A stretch of DNA of 64,000 bases from an uncultured Chitinophagaceae bacterium (GTDB lineage: Bacteria > Bacteroidota > Bacteroidia > Chitinophagales > Chitinophagaceae), in contig CALMED010000036.1 in NCBI GenBank assembly GCA_937862815.1, forward strand, positions 62,001 through 126,000, read 5' to 3'. The notes under the pieces are model-generated. The model was not told the DNA's origin, ran no database searches, and saw nothing but the letters and a program-made list of their open reading frames with translations. Shown here piece after piece: positions 17,945 to 26,778 of this stretch. The translations under genes and the position numbers were made by a program. Every line of letters starts with the position of its first letter. Within the stretch, counting starts at the first letter, position 1.

Positions 17945-18761
17945 CAATCAGGCGGAATTCCTTCCACACTTCTTCCGCATCTTTTTTGTACACATAATAT
18001 TGATCAAAAAGGGCCCGGGTCGACTTCCAGTTACTGCCCCGCAGGAAATGCAGGGTCGCCAGGTTGATGGCAAACATCTTCCGCACCCCGTCGTCGAGGT
18101 TGTTGCTGAATTTTTCCATCTGCACCGTTTGCAGTAATTCCAGATTTTTCAGCGCAGCAGCGGCGGTGGCGGTGGAATCGCCGCACTGAACAAATCGCCC
18201 TTTTTCATAGCGGTATTGCAGCGGCGGAGGCATCATCAATCCCCTGGCCGTATCGGTATACAAACAGGCGTAGCAGGTGTAGAAATAACCCAACCCTTCG
18301 TACAGATCGAATGAAAATTCCAGTTGGTCGTTGATGCAGGAATTACCCCCAAAGAGTTTCGTTCGTACCAAATACGTTCCCTGCGCATCGGGCGTGAGCA
18401 CATAAAATTCGTCGCAGCAGTGAGCGCCCCCCGTGTAGTTAAACAGAACCATCTCCCTGCTGCCATCCCCGTCCAGGTCACGCAGGCCCACCTGGGCATG
18501 TCCCAGCAGTTCTTCCTGCAGCAGGTGGCGAAGCGACATACGTTTCATGCCGGGCAGGCGCACATACACCGAATTGCTGTCGCCCACCTTTTCTGCGTCG
18601 CGGAAGAAAGCATCGTAACAGGTTACTTCCAGCGAATCGTCGGCCGGAACAATGAGTGAATCGGTTGCCGTTGTATCGGCTCTGTTGATAGCAGCGGGTC
18701 CCTCCGGACCGCAACCGGGGAGCAGCAATAAAAGAAGGGGAAGCAGTTGCAGCAGTCGCAT
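17904..18761 (-). CDS. Lipoprotein with a Ca-binding-like repeat, function unknown
   Basis: 285 residues. Signal peptide with lipobox LLPGC (Cys17) predicts membrane anchoring. DLDGDGSREMVLFNYTGGAHCC contains a DxDxDG calcium-loop pattern as in FG-GAP/VCBS repeats, and is followed by several Cys (GNSCIND, YTCYACLY) that may form disulfides. The remainder is helical. I do not recognise a family with a known function. Convergent 41-base overlap with queG at the 3' end. Confidence 0.75.
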   Translation of the reverse strand: MRLLQLLPLLLLLLPGCGPEGPAAINRADTTATDSLIVPADDSLEVTCYDAFFRDAEKVGDSNSVYVRLPGMKRMSLRHLLQEELLGHAQVGLRDLDGDGSREMVLFNYTGGAHCCDEFYVLTPDAQGTYLVRTKLFGGNSCINDQLEFSFDLYEGLGYFYTCYACLYTDTARGLMMPPPLQYRYEKGRFVQCGDSTATAAAALKNLELLQTVQMEKFSNNLDDGVRKMFAINLATLHFLRGSNWKSTRALFDQYYVYKKDAEEVWKEFRLIVTEIGNMNRMGPV

Positions 18762-18862
18762 GTACTTTTTTTTACAAAGAACAGCAAGTCAATGACTCAT
18801 TATCTACCCGCCCGTGGGTATTTCGGCAGGTAAAAAAGAAGGTAAAATAGAAGTTGACCGGA

Positions 18863-19411
18863 TCAGGAGGGCAGTTCCGGCCGCGACTCCAGTTGCTGCT
18901 GCAACCGCTGCAGGCCCTGTTCCAGCACCGGCCCGAAGAGATGGTCCAGGAAGATGCCGTAAAACCGTTCCCACGGATACCACCGGAGCGGGTATTCGAT
19001 GAACCATTGCAGTTCCGTCTGGTCGCTGCCGGGCATCCGCCGGATGCGGAAGCCGCCGGGGGCGTCGTTCATCCCGCTGAACTGGTGGAGGACTTCAATG
19101 GTACCGGGCTTGAAACCGGTGAGGGTGAGGGTTCCTTTCCGGGACCGGTCCAGCGACACCCATTTGAGGTACGAACCCACCTGTGACGGTTCGGGAGACA
19201 CCTGCACCACCACCCCGCTGTCGGATTCCATCCAGGGCATCCATTCCCGCCACAGATGCGTATTGGACAGATAGGTAAATGCCCGGGCGCTGTCGGCCGA
19301 CACCAATACCCCCCGTGTAATTTTAACCGAAGAAGGAATCAGCAAACCCATGATGGTAAGCAACACGGCCAGTCCTATCAGCCCGGTAAGTGCAAGTTTT
19401 ATTAAGCGCAT
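18863..19411 (-). CDS. Membrane-anchored SRPBCC (START-like) domain protein
   Basis: 182 residues. One N-terminal transmembrane helix (about 5-26) is followed by a polyketide-cyclase/SRPBCC fold: RAFTYLSNTHLWREWMPWM is the usual helix-grip start, and the C-terminal helix WERFYGIFLDHLFGPVLEQG closes the pocket. Such domains bind hydrophobic ligands; the ligand here is unknown. Same strand as, and 60 bases downstream of, the ABC-2 permease gene. Confidence 0.75.
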   Translation of the reverse strand: MRLIKLALTGLIGLAVLLTIMGLLIPSSVKITRGVLVSADSARAFTYLSNTHLWREWMPWMESDSGVVVQVSPEPSQVGSYLKWVSLDRSRKGTLTLTGFKPGTIEVLHQFSGMNDAPGGFRIRRMPGSDQTELQWFIEYPLRWYPWERFYGIFLDHLFGPVLEQGLQRLQQQLESRPELPS

Positions 19412-19471
19412 GGTTCAGTTTTATCATTCTGTGAAAAAATCTATCGGAATGAACCGATCCGTCCGGCCGCT

Positions 19472-20578
19472 TTACTCCCACCGGAACACTTTTACGGCAA
19501 CCGCGTACACCACTATGGCCCAGATACCGAGGATGCCCAGTTGCTTGCCGCAATCGGCCAGGTGGGCTCCTTCAAAAGCCACATTGCGCATGGCATCATT
19601 GAGGTGGGTAAGCGGCAGGATGCGGCAGAGGGGTTGCAACCACGACGGGAAGGCATCAATGGAAAAAAAAGTGCCTGCCAGCAAAAACTGGGGCAGGGTA
19701 ACCAGGTTGGCAAAGGGCGGGATGGTACTTTCGTTTTTGGCCAGTCCGCTCACCACAAAGCCAAATCCCATAAATACCACCAGTCCCACAAAGCTGAGCA
19801 CCAGTAATTCCAGGAAGGTAAGCACCCCGTGTACCAACGTAAAATGAAAGGCAAAATGCCCCACCAGCAGGATTACCACCGCGGTGGTTAGCTGAAACAG
19901 GACCCGGCTGAGTCCTTCACCAAAGAGGATGGTGGAGCGCTGCACCGGTGTGGCAAAAAACCGCTTCAGTACCAGCGACTGCCGCAGGTTGAAAAAAAGG
20001 AACGCCACCCCAAATACTCCGGCGCTCAACAGGGAAAAACCCAGCTGACCGGGCAGGATAAAATCGATGGTGCGGTAGATGCGGCCGGGCAACGGCGGCG
20101 GCGTTTCGATCTGTGCAAAGGAGGCGGCGCCCGGGTTGGCCCGCAGGTCGAGCAGGCGCACCAGGTCGTTCAGCGTGGCCTGCAGGATGCTGAGCTTGTC
20201 GGCGCTGGCGGTGGAAGTCTGCACCCGGATGGTGTACAGGGGAAAGGTGTCGCGTCCCGTTGGCGCCAGGTTGAGAATGGCCGTGATGCGTCCTTTCTGG
20301 AGATCACTTTGTAATTCGGCTTCCGGCTTTTCCACCACCTTGATGGTTTTGTACTGCAGCAACTGGCGGTACACCGGATTGGAAGCGCTGGTATCGGAGC
20401 CGGGGGCAAAGCCAATACGCACAACGGGGCTGCCGCCGCCGATGAAACCAAACACGAGGATGAAGATCAACGGAAATCCAAAGCTGAAGATTACCGCGCT
20501 GGGGCTGCGGAAAATGGCCCGGAGACTGGCCCGTGTGATGGCCAGCATGGCCCGTCCCTGACTGTAAGTTGCCTGCAT
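19472..20578 (-). CDS. ABC-2 type transporter permease
   Basis: 368 residues. One N-terminal transmembrane helix (IFSFGFPLIFILVFGFI) is followed by a soluble extracytoplasmic domain (about 45-170) and five further membrane helices, the standard layout of YhgE/NatB/DrrB-type permeases. LPLTHLNDAMRNV near the end is the usual ABC-2 signature. No ATPase gene is adjacent, so its partner must lie elsewhere. The substrate is unknown. Confidence 0.85.
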   Translation of the reverse strand: MQATYSQGRAMLAITRASLRAIFRSPSAVIFSFGFPLIFILVFGFIGGGSPVVRIGFAPGSDTSASNPVYRQLLQYKTIKVVEKPEAELQSDLQKGRITAILNLAPTGRDTFPLYTIRVQTSTASADKLSILQATLNDLVRLLDLRANPGAASFAQIETPPPLPGRIYRTIDFILPGQLGFSLLSAGVFGVAFLFFNLRQSLVLKRFFATPVQRSTILFGEGLSRVLFQLTTAVVILLVGHFAFHFTLVHGVLTFLELLVLSFVGLVVFMGFGFVVSGLAKNESTIPPFANLVTLPQFLLAGTFFSIDAFPSWLQPLCRILPLTHLNDAMRNVAFEGAHLADCGKQLGILGIWAIVVYAVAVKVFRWE

Positions 20579-20650
20579 GCAGCTGATTGAGCTGCAAACT
20601 TATTTGAATTGCGCTGGCTGCTGAAATACTTTTTGACCGACTTTTGATCC

Positions 20651-21136
20651 ATGTCCCTGCACCGTGCATTTATTCTGCTGGGCGGTAATCTCGGCAACAG
20701 GCAGGCCATTCTGCAACAGGCGGCTGAGGCCATTGCCCACCGGGTGGGAACAGTTACCCGTGCTTCCTCGCTTTACGAAACCGCCGCCTGGGGCAAGGAA
20801 GACCAGCCCCCTTTCCTCAACCAGGTGCTGGAAGTGCATACCCGGTTACCGCCCGATGCATTGATGGAAACCCTGCTGAACATTGAACAGGAGCTGGGCC
20901 GGGTACGCACCCTCAAAATGGGTCCCCGCACCATCGACCTGGATGTATTGCTGTACGACCGGCTCCGGCACGAGTCGCCCCGCATCACCCTCCCCCATCC
21001 TTCCCTGCACCTCCGGCGCTTTGTGCTGGAGCCCCTGGCAGAACTGGCCCCGCATCACGTGCATCCCGTGCTGCGCCAACGCATCGGAACGCTCCTGCGC
21101 ACCTGCCCCGATCCGCTGGCCGTGACCCGCTTGTGA
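20651..21136 (+). CDS. folK: 6-hydroxymethyl-7,8-dihydropterin pyrophosphokinase
   Basis: 161 residues. FolK transfers pyrophosphate from ATP to 6-hydroxymethyldihydropterin in folate synthesis. Seen: LLGGNLGNR at the N-terminus, SSLYETAAWG, the ATP/pterin motif GPRTIDLDVLLY (Asp pair binds Mg) and LPHPSLHLRRFVLEPLAEL. Length is normal. A deoxynucleoside kinase gene follows 88 bases later on the same strand. Confidence 0.96.
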   Translation: MSLHRAFILLGGNLGNRQAILQQAAEAIAHRVGTVTRASSLYETAAWGKEDQPPFLNQVLEVHTRLPPDALMETLLNIEQELGRVRTLKMGPRTIDLDVLLYDRLRHESPRITLPHPSLHLRRFVLEPLAELAPHHVHPVLRQRIGTLLRTCPDPLAVTRL

Positions 21137-21224
21137 TTTGATTTTTTCCACATTCTGTTCAAGAAGGGCAGGCATTGCACCGCAACCACTAATTTGCCGC
21201 CGGTTTAAACGGCGGAGCGGATTC

Positions 21225-21857
21225 ATGCAGTATCATTTCATCACCATAGAGGGCAATATCGGAGCGGGAAAGACCACGCTGGCGCACCTGCTTAACAAGC
21301 ACTATAATGCCCGGCTGATCCTGGAGGAATTTGCCGACAACCCCTTCCTGCCTAAGTTTTACGAGAATCCCCAGCAGTATGCTTTCCCCCTCGAACTGTT
21401 TTTCATGGCCGAACGTTATAAACAGCTGAAAGACCTGCTCCACACCAAGGACCTGTTTAATTCCGTCACCATCTCCGATTACCTGTTTACCAAGTGCCTG
21501 CTCTTTGCCAAGGTGAACCTGCCCGTGGACGAATTTCGTCTCTACCAGCGCCTGTTCGACATCATTCACCAGCAGCTGATCCAACCCGATCTCCTTATCT
21601 ACCTCCATGCACCGGTTCAAAAGCTGCAGGCCAACATCCGTAAACGCAACCGCAGTTACGAACAACAGATACCCGACGACTACCTCTTCAGTATTCAGGA
21701 AACCTATACCCATTATATCAAGCAGCACAACATAAAGACCCTTTTTGTGGATACCAGCAACGCCGATTTCCTGGGCAACCCGGAACATCTCCGCGTGATT
21801 ACCGCTGCCCTGGAAAAAGAGTACCCCGACGGGCAGCACTACCTCACCCTGCCCTGA
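21225..21857 (+). CDS. Deoxynucleoside kinase
   Basis: 210 residues. It phosphorylates a deoxynucleoside for salvage. P-loop GNIGAGKTT at residues 10-18; EEFADNPFL and FFMAERYKQL match the substrate-binding region of the dGK/dAK/dCK family; the lid reads KRNRSYEQQIP. Base specificity cannot be read from the sequence. The start MQYHFITIEG is the family start; 29 upstream in-frame codons are leader. A CTAATTTG box about 30 bases upstream may be its own promoter. Confidence 0.9.
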   Translation: MQYHFITIEGNIGAGKTTLAHLLNKHYNARLILEEFADNPFLPKFYENPQQYAFPLELFFMAERYKQLKDLLHTKDLFNSVTISDYLFTKCLLFAKVNLPVDEFRLYQRLFDIIHQQLIQPDLLIYLHAPVQKLQANIRKRNRSYEQQIPDDYLFSIQETYTHYIKQHNIKTLFVDTSNADFLGNPEHLRVITAALEKEYPDGQHYLTLP

Positions 21858-21886
21858 CCCCCGGCCGTGTACGCCATTTTTGTATG

Positions 21887-21894
21887 TAGTTTTG
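21887..21894 (+). promoter_or_regulatory. -7 promoter box of the MFS gene
   Basis: TAGTTTTG, exact TAnnTTTG match, ending 4 bases before the GTG start at 21899. The expected transcript would start at or beside the start codon. Confidence 0.55.
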
Positions 21895-21898
21895 CCGT

Positions 21899-23140
21899 GT
21901 GACCAACCAGCTTAAACAGGATCCTTTCGCTTCGGTACGGATTCCTGAATTCCGCTTCTTCGCCATCGGCCGTTTCCTGTTCATCATGGGCCTTCGCATG
22001 ATGGGCACCCTGGTGGGCTGGTGGATGTACGAGCTCACTGGTGACCCGCTGGCGTTGGGCCTCATTGGCCTGGCCGAGGTGGTGCCGGCCGTTTCCATGG
22101 CGCTCTACGCCGGGCACGTGGTGGATCGGAACGACCGGCGGCACATGATCCTGCGGAGCGCTTTCCTTTACTGCGTCTGCGCATTGCTTTTACTTCTGAC
22201 AGCCGGTTCATTTTACGGCGGCTTCAGCTCCCGCTCCGTCACTGTGAGCTTTATTTACATCATCATTTTTGCCACCGGGGTGATCCGCGCCTTCAGCGGC
22301 CCTTCGTTTGGCGCTATTCTTTCCCAGCTGGTCCCCCTGCCCCTGCTGGCCAACGCCACCACCTGGAGCCAGGGCAGCTGGCTCACCGCATCAGTAACGG
22401 GGCATGCTGCGGCGGGCTTCCTCATAGCCGGGCTGGGTATTACGGGTACACTGTGTTTCATTCTTGGTCTCGTGGTGATTGCCCTGTTCATTTTCCGCAG
22501 GTTGGGGTCAAAGCCGCCCCCTGCCCAAACGGAACAAAAAACCTGGGAAAGCGTGAAAGAGGGTCTGCGCTTCGTATGGACCACCAGGGAACTGCTGGCG
22601 GCGCTGACGCTGGATTTATTTGCCGTACTGTTTGGCGGAGCCGTGGCCCTGGTGCCGGTGTTTGCCAAAGACATCCTCCAGGTGGGGCCTGTTGGCTTCG
22701 GTTGGCTGAATGCGGCGGCCGATTTTGGAGCCATTGTAATCGTTGTCATCCTCACCTTGCTGCCCCTCCAAAAAAACCAGGGAAAAATACTGCTGTTCGC
22801 GGTTGGCGGGTTTGGTGCCTGTATGATCCTGTTTGGCCTCTCCACCTGGTACTGGCTTTCCTTCCTGGCCCTGTTCCTGGCGGGTATCCTGGATGGTATC
22901 AGCATCGTGGTGAGGGGGACCATTGTTCAGTTGAAGACCCCCAATGCCCTGCGTGGACGGGTGATGAGCGTCAACAGTATGTTTGTAAATTCGAGTAACG
23001 AACTGGGCCAGTTTGAAAGCGGATTGGCCGCCCGGCTCCTGGGTGTGGTGCCTTCGGTCGTTTTCGGGGGCTGCATGACCATGGCCGTTGTGCTGGCAAC
23101 CTGGTGGAAAGCACCCGGCCTGCGAAAATTGCAATATTAA
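21899..23140 (+). CDS. MFS transporter
   Basis: 413 residues starting at GTG. About 12 transmembrane helices; the loop between helices 2 and 3 reads GHVVDRNDRRHMILR, the standard MFS motif A. It resembles the enterobactin-exporter/macrolide-efflux (EntS/MefA-like) group, so it may be a drug or siderophore exporter (inference). A second basic loop FRRLGSKPPPAQ lies between the two six-helix halves. Single gene, no regulator nearby. Confidence 0.85.
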   Translation: MTNQLKQDPFASVRIPEFRFFAIGRFLFIMGLRMMGTLVGWWMYELTGDPLALGLIGLAEVVPAVSMALYAGHVVDRNDRRHMILRSAFLYCVCALLLLLTAGSFYGGFSSRSVTVSFIYIIIFATGVIRAFSGPSFGAILSQLVPLPLLANATTWSQGSWLTASVTGHAAAGFLIAGLGITGTLCFILGLVVIALFIFRRLGSKPPPAQTEQKTWESVKEGLRFVWTTRELLAALTLDLFAVLFGGAVALVPVFAKDILQVGPVGFGWLNAAADFGAIVIVVILTLLPLQKNQGKILLFAVGGFGACMILFGLSTWYWLSFLALFLAGILDGISIVVRGTIVQLKTPNALRGRVMSVNSMFVNSSNELGQFESGLAARLLGVVPSVVFGGCMTMAVVLATWWKAPGLRKLQY

Positions 23141-23281
23141 CCGTTTCATTCTGCCATCCTAAGGTTTACCAGTAGCAGCCCGGAGCAATTATTTGACCGG
23201 GTTGGACGTTTCCTTAACACATCCTTTATAAATTCTATGAAAAACGGCGTAACTTGCTAGCGTCATAAATCTGGTACTGTA

Positions 23282-24193
23282 ATGAACCGAAAGTCCTTTC
23301 TCCGGTCTTCTGCTTTTACACTGGGTTATCTCGCCTTGTCCAACCAACGGCTCCTGGCCGGCATGCTGCAACGTGCCCCCGAAAACATCAAAATGCTTAC
23401 AGACGAAATCGGCATTTTTACCGACAAAGGCGGCACCATTTTATTTTACCTCAGCAAAGGCGGCAATGTAGTGGTGGACGCCCAATGGCCCGAACAAGCC
23501 GGACTGCTGATTGATGAGATCAAAAAGAAAAATAATGCAGGCTTTGAATTGCTCATCAACACCCACCATCACCTCGACAACACCAGCGGGAACAGTGCGT
23601 TCAAAGGCGTGGTAAAAAACATCCTTGCGCACGAAAACTCCAAGTTCAACCAGATCCAGAACGCCAAGATCATGAAAGCCGAGGGAAAGTATGTATATCC
23701 CGATCTGACATACAAGACCAGCTGGAGCGAAAAATTCGGCAAAGAACATATTTGCGTTTATCACTATGGAGCGGCTCATACCAGCGGCGACAGCATTGTG
23801 CATTTTGAACGGGCCGATATCCTCCACATGGGCGACCTGGTTTTCAACCGCCGGCATGCGGGGATCGACCGGAGCGGCGGCGCCAACATCAAAAACTGGA
23901 TTGAAGTACTGGGAAAAATTTACGCCGACTTCGGCCGGCGGACCCGATTCGTGTACGGGCGTTCCGGCGATGGGTTTGATGTAGTGGGTAACAAAGAAGA
24001 CCTCAAGGCCTTTTCGAATTACCTCTCACTTCTTTTGAGTTATGTACAAACAGAAATCAAAAGAGGCAAAACACGCAAAGAGATTCTGAAGGCAACGGCC
24101 GTACCGGGTACGCCGGAATGGCGAAGCGGCAATATTGAACGCACCCTGGCCGCCGTTTACGAAGAGTTGACGTTTGAAGCGCCTGAAACCTGA
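23282..24193 (+). CDS. Exported metallo-beta-lactamase-fold protein with altered metal site
   Basis: 303 residues. The N-terminus MNRKSFLRSSAFTLGYLAL resembles a Tat- or Sec-type signal. The MBL fold is marked by NTHHHLDNTSG, AAHTSGDSIVHF and HMGDLVFN. The first motif is normally HxHxDH; here the last His is Asn. The final GHG motif expected near residue 230 reads GRSGDG, so that His is missing too. One metal site may remain. The substrate is unknown. Convergent with ubiX. Confidence 0.8.
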   Translation: MNRKSFLRSSAFTLGYLALSNQRLLAGMLQRAPENIKMLTDEIGIFTDKGGTILFYLSKGGNVVVDAQWPEQAGLLIDEIKKKNNAGFELLINTHHHLDNTSGNSAFKGVVKNILAHENSKFNQIQNAKIMKAEGKYVYPDLTYKTSWSEKFGKEHICVYHYGAAHTSGDSIVHFERADILHMGDLVFNRRHAGIDRSGGANIKNWIEVLGKIYADFGRRTRFVYGRSGDGFDVVGNKEDLKAFSNYLSLLLSYVQTEIKRGKTRKEILKATAVPGTPEWRSGNIERTLAAVYEELTFEAPET

Positions 24194-24216
24194 TTTACTG
24201 CGGCTGTAACCAGCAA

Positions 24217-24789
24217 TTATTTCTTTTCATTTCCCCAGCGGTACGACTGTACGTCGAGACCGGCCAGGTCGAGCACCCGGTCCACCACCGTAGCAGCAAC
24301 CTCATCCAACGTTTGCGGGCGGCTGTAAAAAGAAGGCGTTGCCGGGCAGATGATGCCGCCGGCCAGGGTTAGCGTTTCCATATTACGTATATGCACCAGG
24401 TTGTAGGGTGTTTCCCGCACCACGCAGATCAGTTTACGCCGCTCTTTGAGTACCACATCAGCCGCCCGGGTGATGAGATCGTTGGAAACACCGCCTGCAA
24501 TGCGGCCGAGCGTGCCCATGGAGCAAGGTATCACAATCATTGTCTGGTAGCGGCCCGATCCGGATGCGAAGGGAGCGGTGAAATCATTGGTGGCATAAAA
24601 TGAAGGCGTCCATTCCTGGTACGATTCTTCCCCCAGTTCCGTGCGCCATACTTCTTTTGCATTCTCTGTCATGACAACCGCCACGCGGCTCCACTGATCC
24701 TGCAGCTGAGCCAGCTTCTGCAACAGCACCCGGGCGTATATCGAGCCACTGGCCCCGGTGATGGCAACAACAATTTTATGCGCCTCCAT
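24217..24789 (-). CDS. ubiX: Flavin prenyltransferase UbiX
   Basis: 190 residues. UbiX joins dimethylallyl phosphate to FMN to make the prenylated flavin cofactor of UbiD decarboxylases. Seen: N-terminal TGASGSIYA flavin loop, PCSMGTLGRIAGGVSNDLI and KLICVVRETPYN, all diagnostic. Length is normal. No ubiD homologue lies in the window. The start is 30 bases from the divergent thioredoxin gene. Confidence 0.95.
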   Translation of the reverse strand: MEAHKIVVAITGASGSIYARVLLQKLAQLQDQWSRVAVVMTENAKEVWRTELGEESYQEWTPSFYATNDFTAPFASGSGRYQTMIVIPCSMGTLGRIAGGVSNDLITRAADVVLKERRKLICVVRETPYNLVHIRNMETLTLAGGIICPATPSFYSRPQTLDEVAATVVDRVLDLAGLDVQSYRWGNEKK

Positions 24790-24793
24790 GCGT

Positions 24794-24801
24794 TAAATTT
24801 G
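24794..24801 (+). promoter_or_regulatory. -7 promoter box of the thioredoxin gene
   Basis: TAAATTTG, exact TAnnTTTG match, 18 bases before the ATG at 24820, in the short spacer facing ubiX. Confidence 0.6.
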
Positions 24802-24819
24802 TACTTCAACAAAGGTACC

Positions 24820-25350
24820 ATGCAAAAAGTTCTGCTGCTACTGTTGCTGCTTGCCGGCTGGCATCTTTCTTCTTTTACCGGCACTCCCGGTAAAGAGCAG
24901 GTGGTGTGGATGCGGTTTGAGGAAGCAGAACAAAAACTGAAGGAACAACAACGGCCAGTACTGGTAGATGTGTACACCGACTGGTGCGGATGGTGTAAGG
25001 TGATGGACAAAAAGACCTATGCCCGCCCGCAGGTGATCCGCTACCTCAATGAAAATTTTTACAACATCCGTTTTGATGCGGAAAGCAAAGAACCCGTCAC
25101 CTGGAAGGGGAAAACCTACAAATACGACCACACCCGCCGTATACACGAACTCGCTCTGGAGCTGATAACGGGTGAAATGGCCTTCCCCAACACCGTTATC
25201 ATTCCACCAGCTGGCGGAAAATCCCAGTCCATCCCCGGGTTTCTCGCCCCCCGCGACATGGAACTCGTGGCCCGTTACTACGGGGATGGGGTTTACCGGA
25301 AGCGCAGTTTCGACAACTGGGCCCGTACATTCCGTCCCAGCTGGAAATAA
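24820..25350 (+). CDS. Secreted thioredoxin-family protein
   Basis: 176 residues from ATG 24820. Signal peptide MQKVLLLLLLLAGWHLSSF is followed by a thioredoxin fold of the DUF255/thioredoxin_7 type: VLVDVYTDWCGWCKVMDKKTY carries the redox pair Cys-Gly-Trp-Cys, and MAFPNTVII supplies the cis-proline. It probably handles disulfides or cytochrome maturation in the periplasm. The promoter box 18 bases upstream supports this start. Convergent with a lipoprotein gene. Confidence 0.85.
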   Translation: MQKVLLLLLLLAGWHLSSFTGTPGKEQVVWMRFEEAEQKLKEQQRPVLVDVYTDWCGWCKVMDKKTYARPQVIRYLNENFYNIRFDAESKEPVTWKGKTYKYDHTRRIHELALELITGEMAFPNTVIIPPAGGKSQSIPGFLAPRDMELVARYYGDGVYRKRSFDNWARTFRPSWK

Positions 25351-25362
25351 TAAAGAATTTAT

Positions 25363-25788
25363 CTATTTGGGAATCACCGACCGGATCTTTACCACCATGT
25401 ACATGGGACCCTCCGGCCGAAAAACAGGGGGCATGTGCCGGTTCCGTTCGGCAGGCACGGCCACGATGGCCACCGCTTCCGTAGCGGCCACCCGGTAACA
25501 ACGGTAACGGCGCATCTGGCTCCGTACATCCAGCCGCTTTTCGAGGGTATTCACCGCTTCCGGCCAGCTGCTCTCCTGTGAAAAGACTTCGATCTCATCC
25601 ATCAGTTCCGGATTACGAAGCCGGCTGCGCAACTGCTCTCTTTCTGCCACCGAGAACCGGAACGTTCCGTATAAATCACGCATATCCGTGACCGTTACCT
25701 CTTTCAACCGCCGCCCGTCGTACTCCCACACCTGCCGGCTGCAACCGGCCAGCAACAGCAGGAATAAGCACCCGGCCCAGCGGTTCAT
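25363..25788 (-). CDS. Small lipoprotein, function unknown
   Basis: 141 residues. Lipobox LLLAGC (Cys16) predicts lipidation. The body is rich in Arg and Glu with no motif I recognise. Its start codon overlaps the stop of the beta-barrel gene upstream by 4 bases (ATGA, minus strand), so the two are translationally coupled and the lipoprotein probably works with that barrel in the outer membrane. Confidence 0.7.
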   Translation of the reverse strand: MNRWAGCLFLLLLAGCSRQVWEYDGRRLKEVTVTDMRDLYGTFRFSVAEREQLRSRLRNPELMDEIEVFSQESSWPEAVNTLEKRLDVRSQMRRYRCYRVAATEAVAIVAVPAERNRHMPPVFRPEGPMYMVVKIRSVIPK

Positions 25789-26507
25789 TCTTTCTTTTTT
25801 GAAGGTTCGAGGAGAAACAGAAAACCGAGGCTCAGTGTCACCCCGTTGGTGAATCCCTGGTAGGCATAATCACGTACAACCAGTTCCGTAGCGGGCGGAT
25901 TGACATAGCGCACCGTGGACTCGGAATAGTAGCGGTAGGTCGTATAGGCGAAACGATAACCCAACGCGAGATCGAGCCCGGCCTGGGGAGTAACCATTTT
26001 TGTTACACCCAGCGAAAATCCGGTTGTTATCTCCCGGATAGCGGTTTGCTTCCCCTGTCCCTTTTCGCTGTAGGCCGTGTATATTTCATCCCAGTCGCTT
26101 CTCCCGCTGCCCATCCCCAGTTGCAGGTGCGCAGCGGCATAAGGCAGGAGCCCGCTTCCGCTAAAATAATAGCGGGCAAAACCGCCAGCGCCTGCGGTGA
26201 AGGAACGGCTGTTGCGGCTGACGTTATTACCCCCTTCATACTGCTGCGAAGTGAAATCCCCCTGTACCTGTACACCTGCCAGCAATTGTTCCGTCAAAAA
26301 CCATCCAAGGGAAGGTGTTACCTGGAATTGGAATTCCCGTTCGGCGGCCGAAGTGCGGGCGCCTGTTTGCCGGGAGTTGAAATTGCTGTTCACCACCGTA
26401 AACCCGGCCGATCCGAGCGTAAGCCCCGCCACACGGGTGCCTTTGGTAAATTGTGCGTTCAGGGATTGGCTGCCCGCAAGCAGCGCCAGAAAAACTATGT
26501 GCTTCAT
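25785..26507 (-). CDS. Outer membrane beta-barrel protein
   Basis: 240 residues. Signal peptide MKHIVFLALLAGSQSLNAQ is followed by alternating hydrophobic/polar strands (TLGSAGFTV, LGWFLTEQLLAGVQV, GFSLGVTKMV, GLDLALGYRFAY), the pattern of an eight-stranded OmpX/OmpW-like barrel, with a final strand VTLSLGFLFLLEPSKKKE. Ligand unknown. Coupled to the following lipoprotein gene. Confidence 0.75.
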   Translation of the reverse strand: MKHIVFLALLAGSQSLNAQFTKGTRVAGLTLGSAGFTVVNSNFNSRQTGARTSAAEREFQFQVTPSLGWFLTEQLLAGVQVQGDFTSQQYEGGNNVSRNSRSFTAGAGGFARYYFSGSGLLPYAAAHLQLGMGSGRSDWDEIYTAYSEKGQGKQTAIREITTGFSLGVTKMVTPQAGLDLALGYRFAYTTYRYYSESTVRYVNPPATELVVRDYAYQGFTNGVTLSLGFLFLLEPSKKKE

Positions 26508-26778
26508 GCTCTTCAATGCATTGATTTTGGGTTGAATGTAAGTGTTTTTTATCCAATAAACTGCGGCCCTGGCCTGGTTACTTCTGAACTGCAAGCGACT
26601 ACCCCCTGCCGGTTAGAGGTTCCGGGCCATGTATGAGCACTACCTGCAAAAATCTACCGTAAATTAGTTGGGTATATGAACTTTCCTGTTTACTTTGGGT
26701 CGGTTAAAAAAAAGTAGCGGCCCGATCGCATAAACTAAAAACTAAGTCTTATTTTCACTTACCAAAACAAGAATTTTT

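Noticed and set aside
19472..20578. Complete ABC export system around the permease
   Set aside because: The neighbours are an SRPBCC protein and folK; no ATPase or adaptor gene is adjacent.
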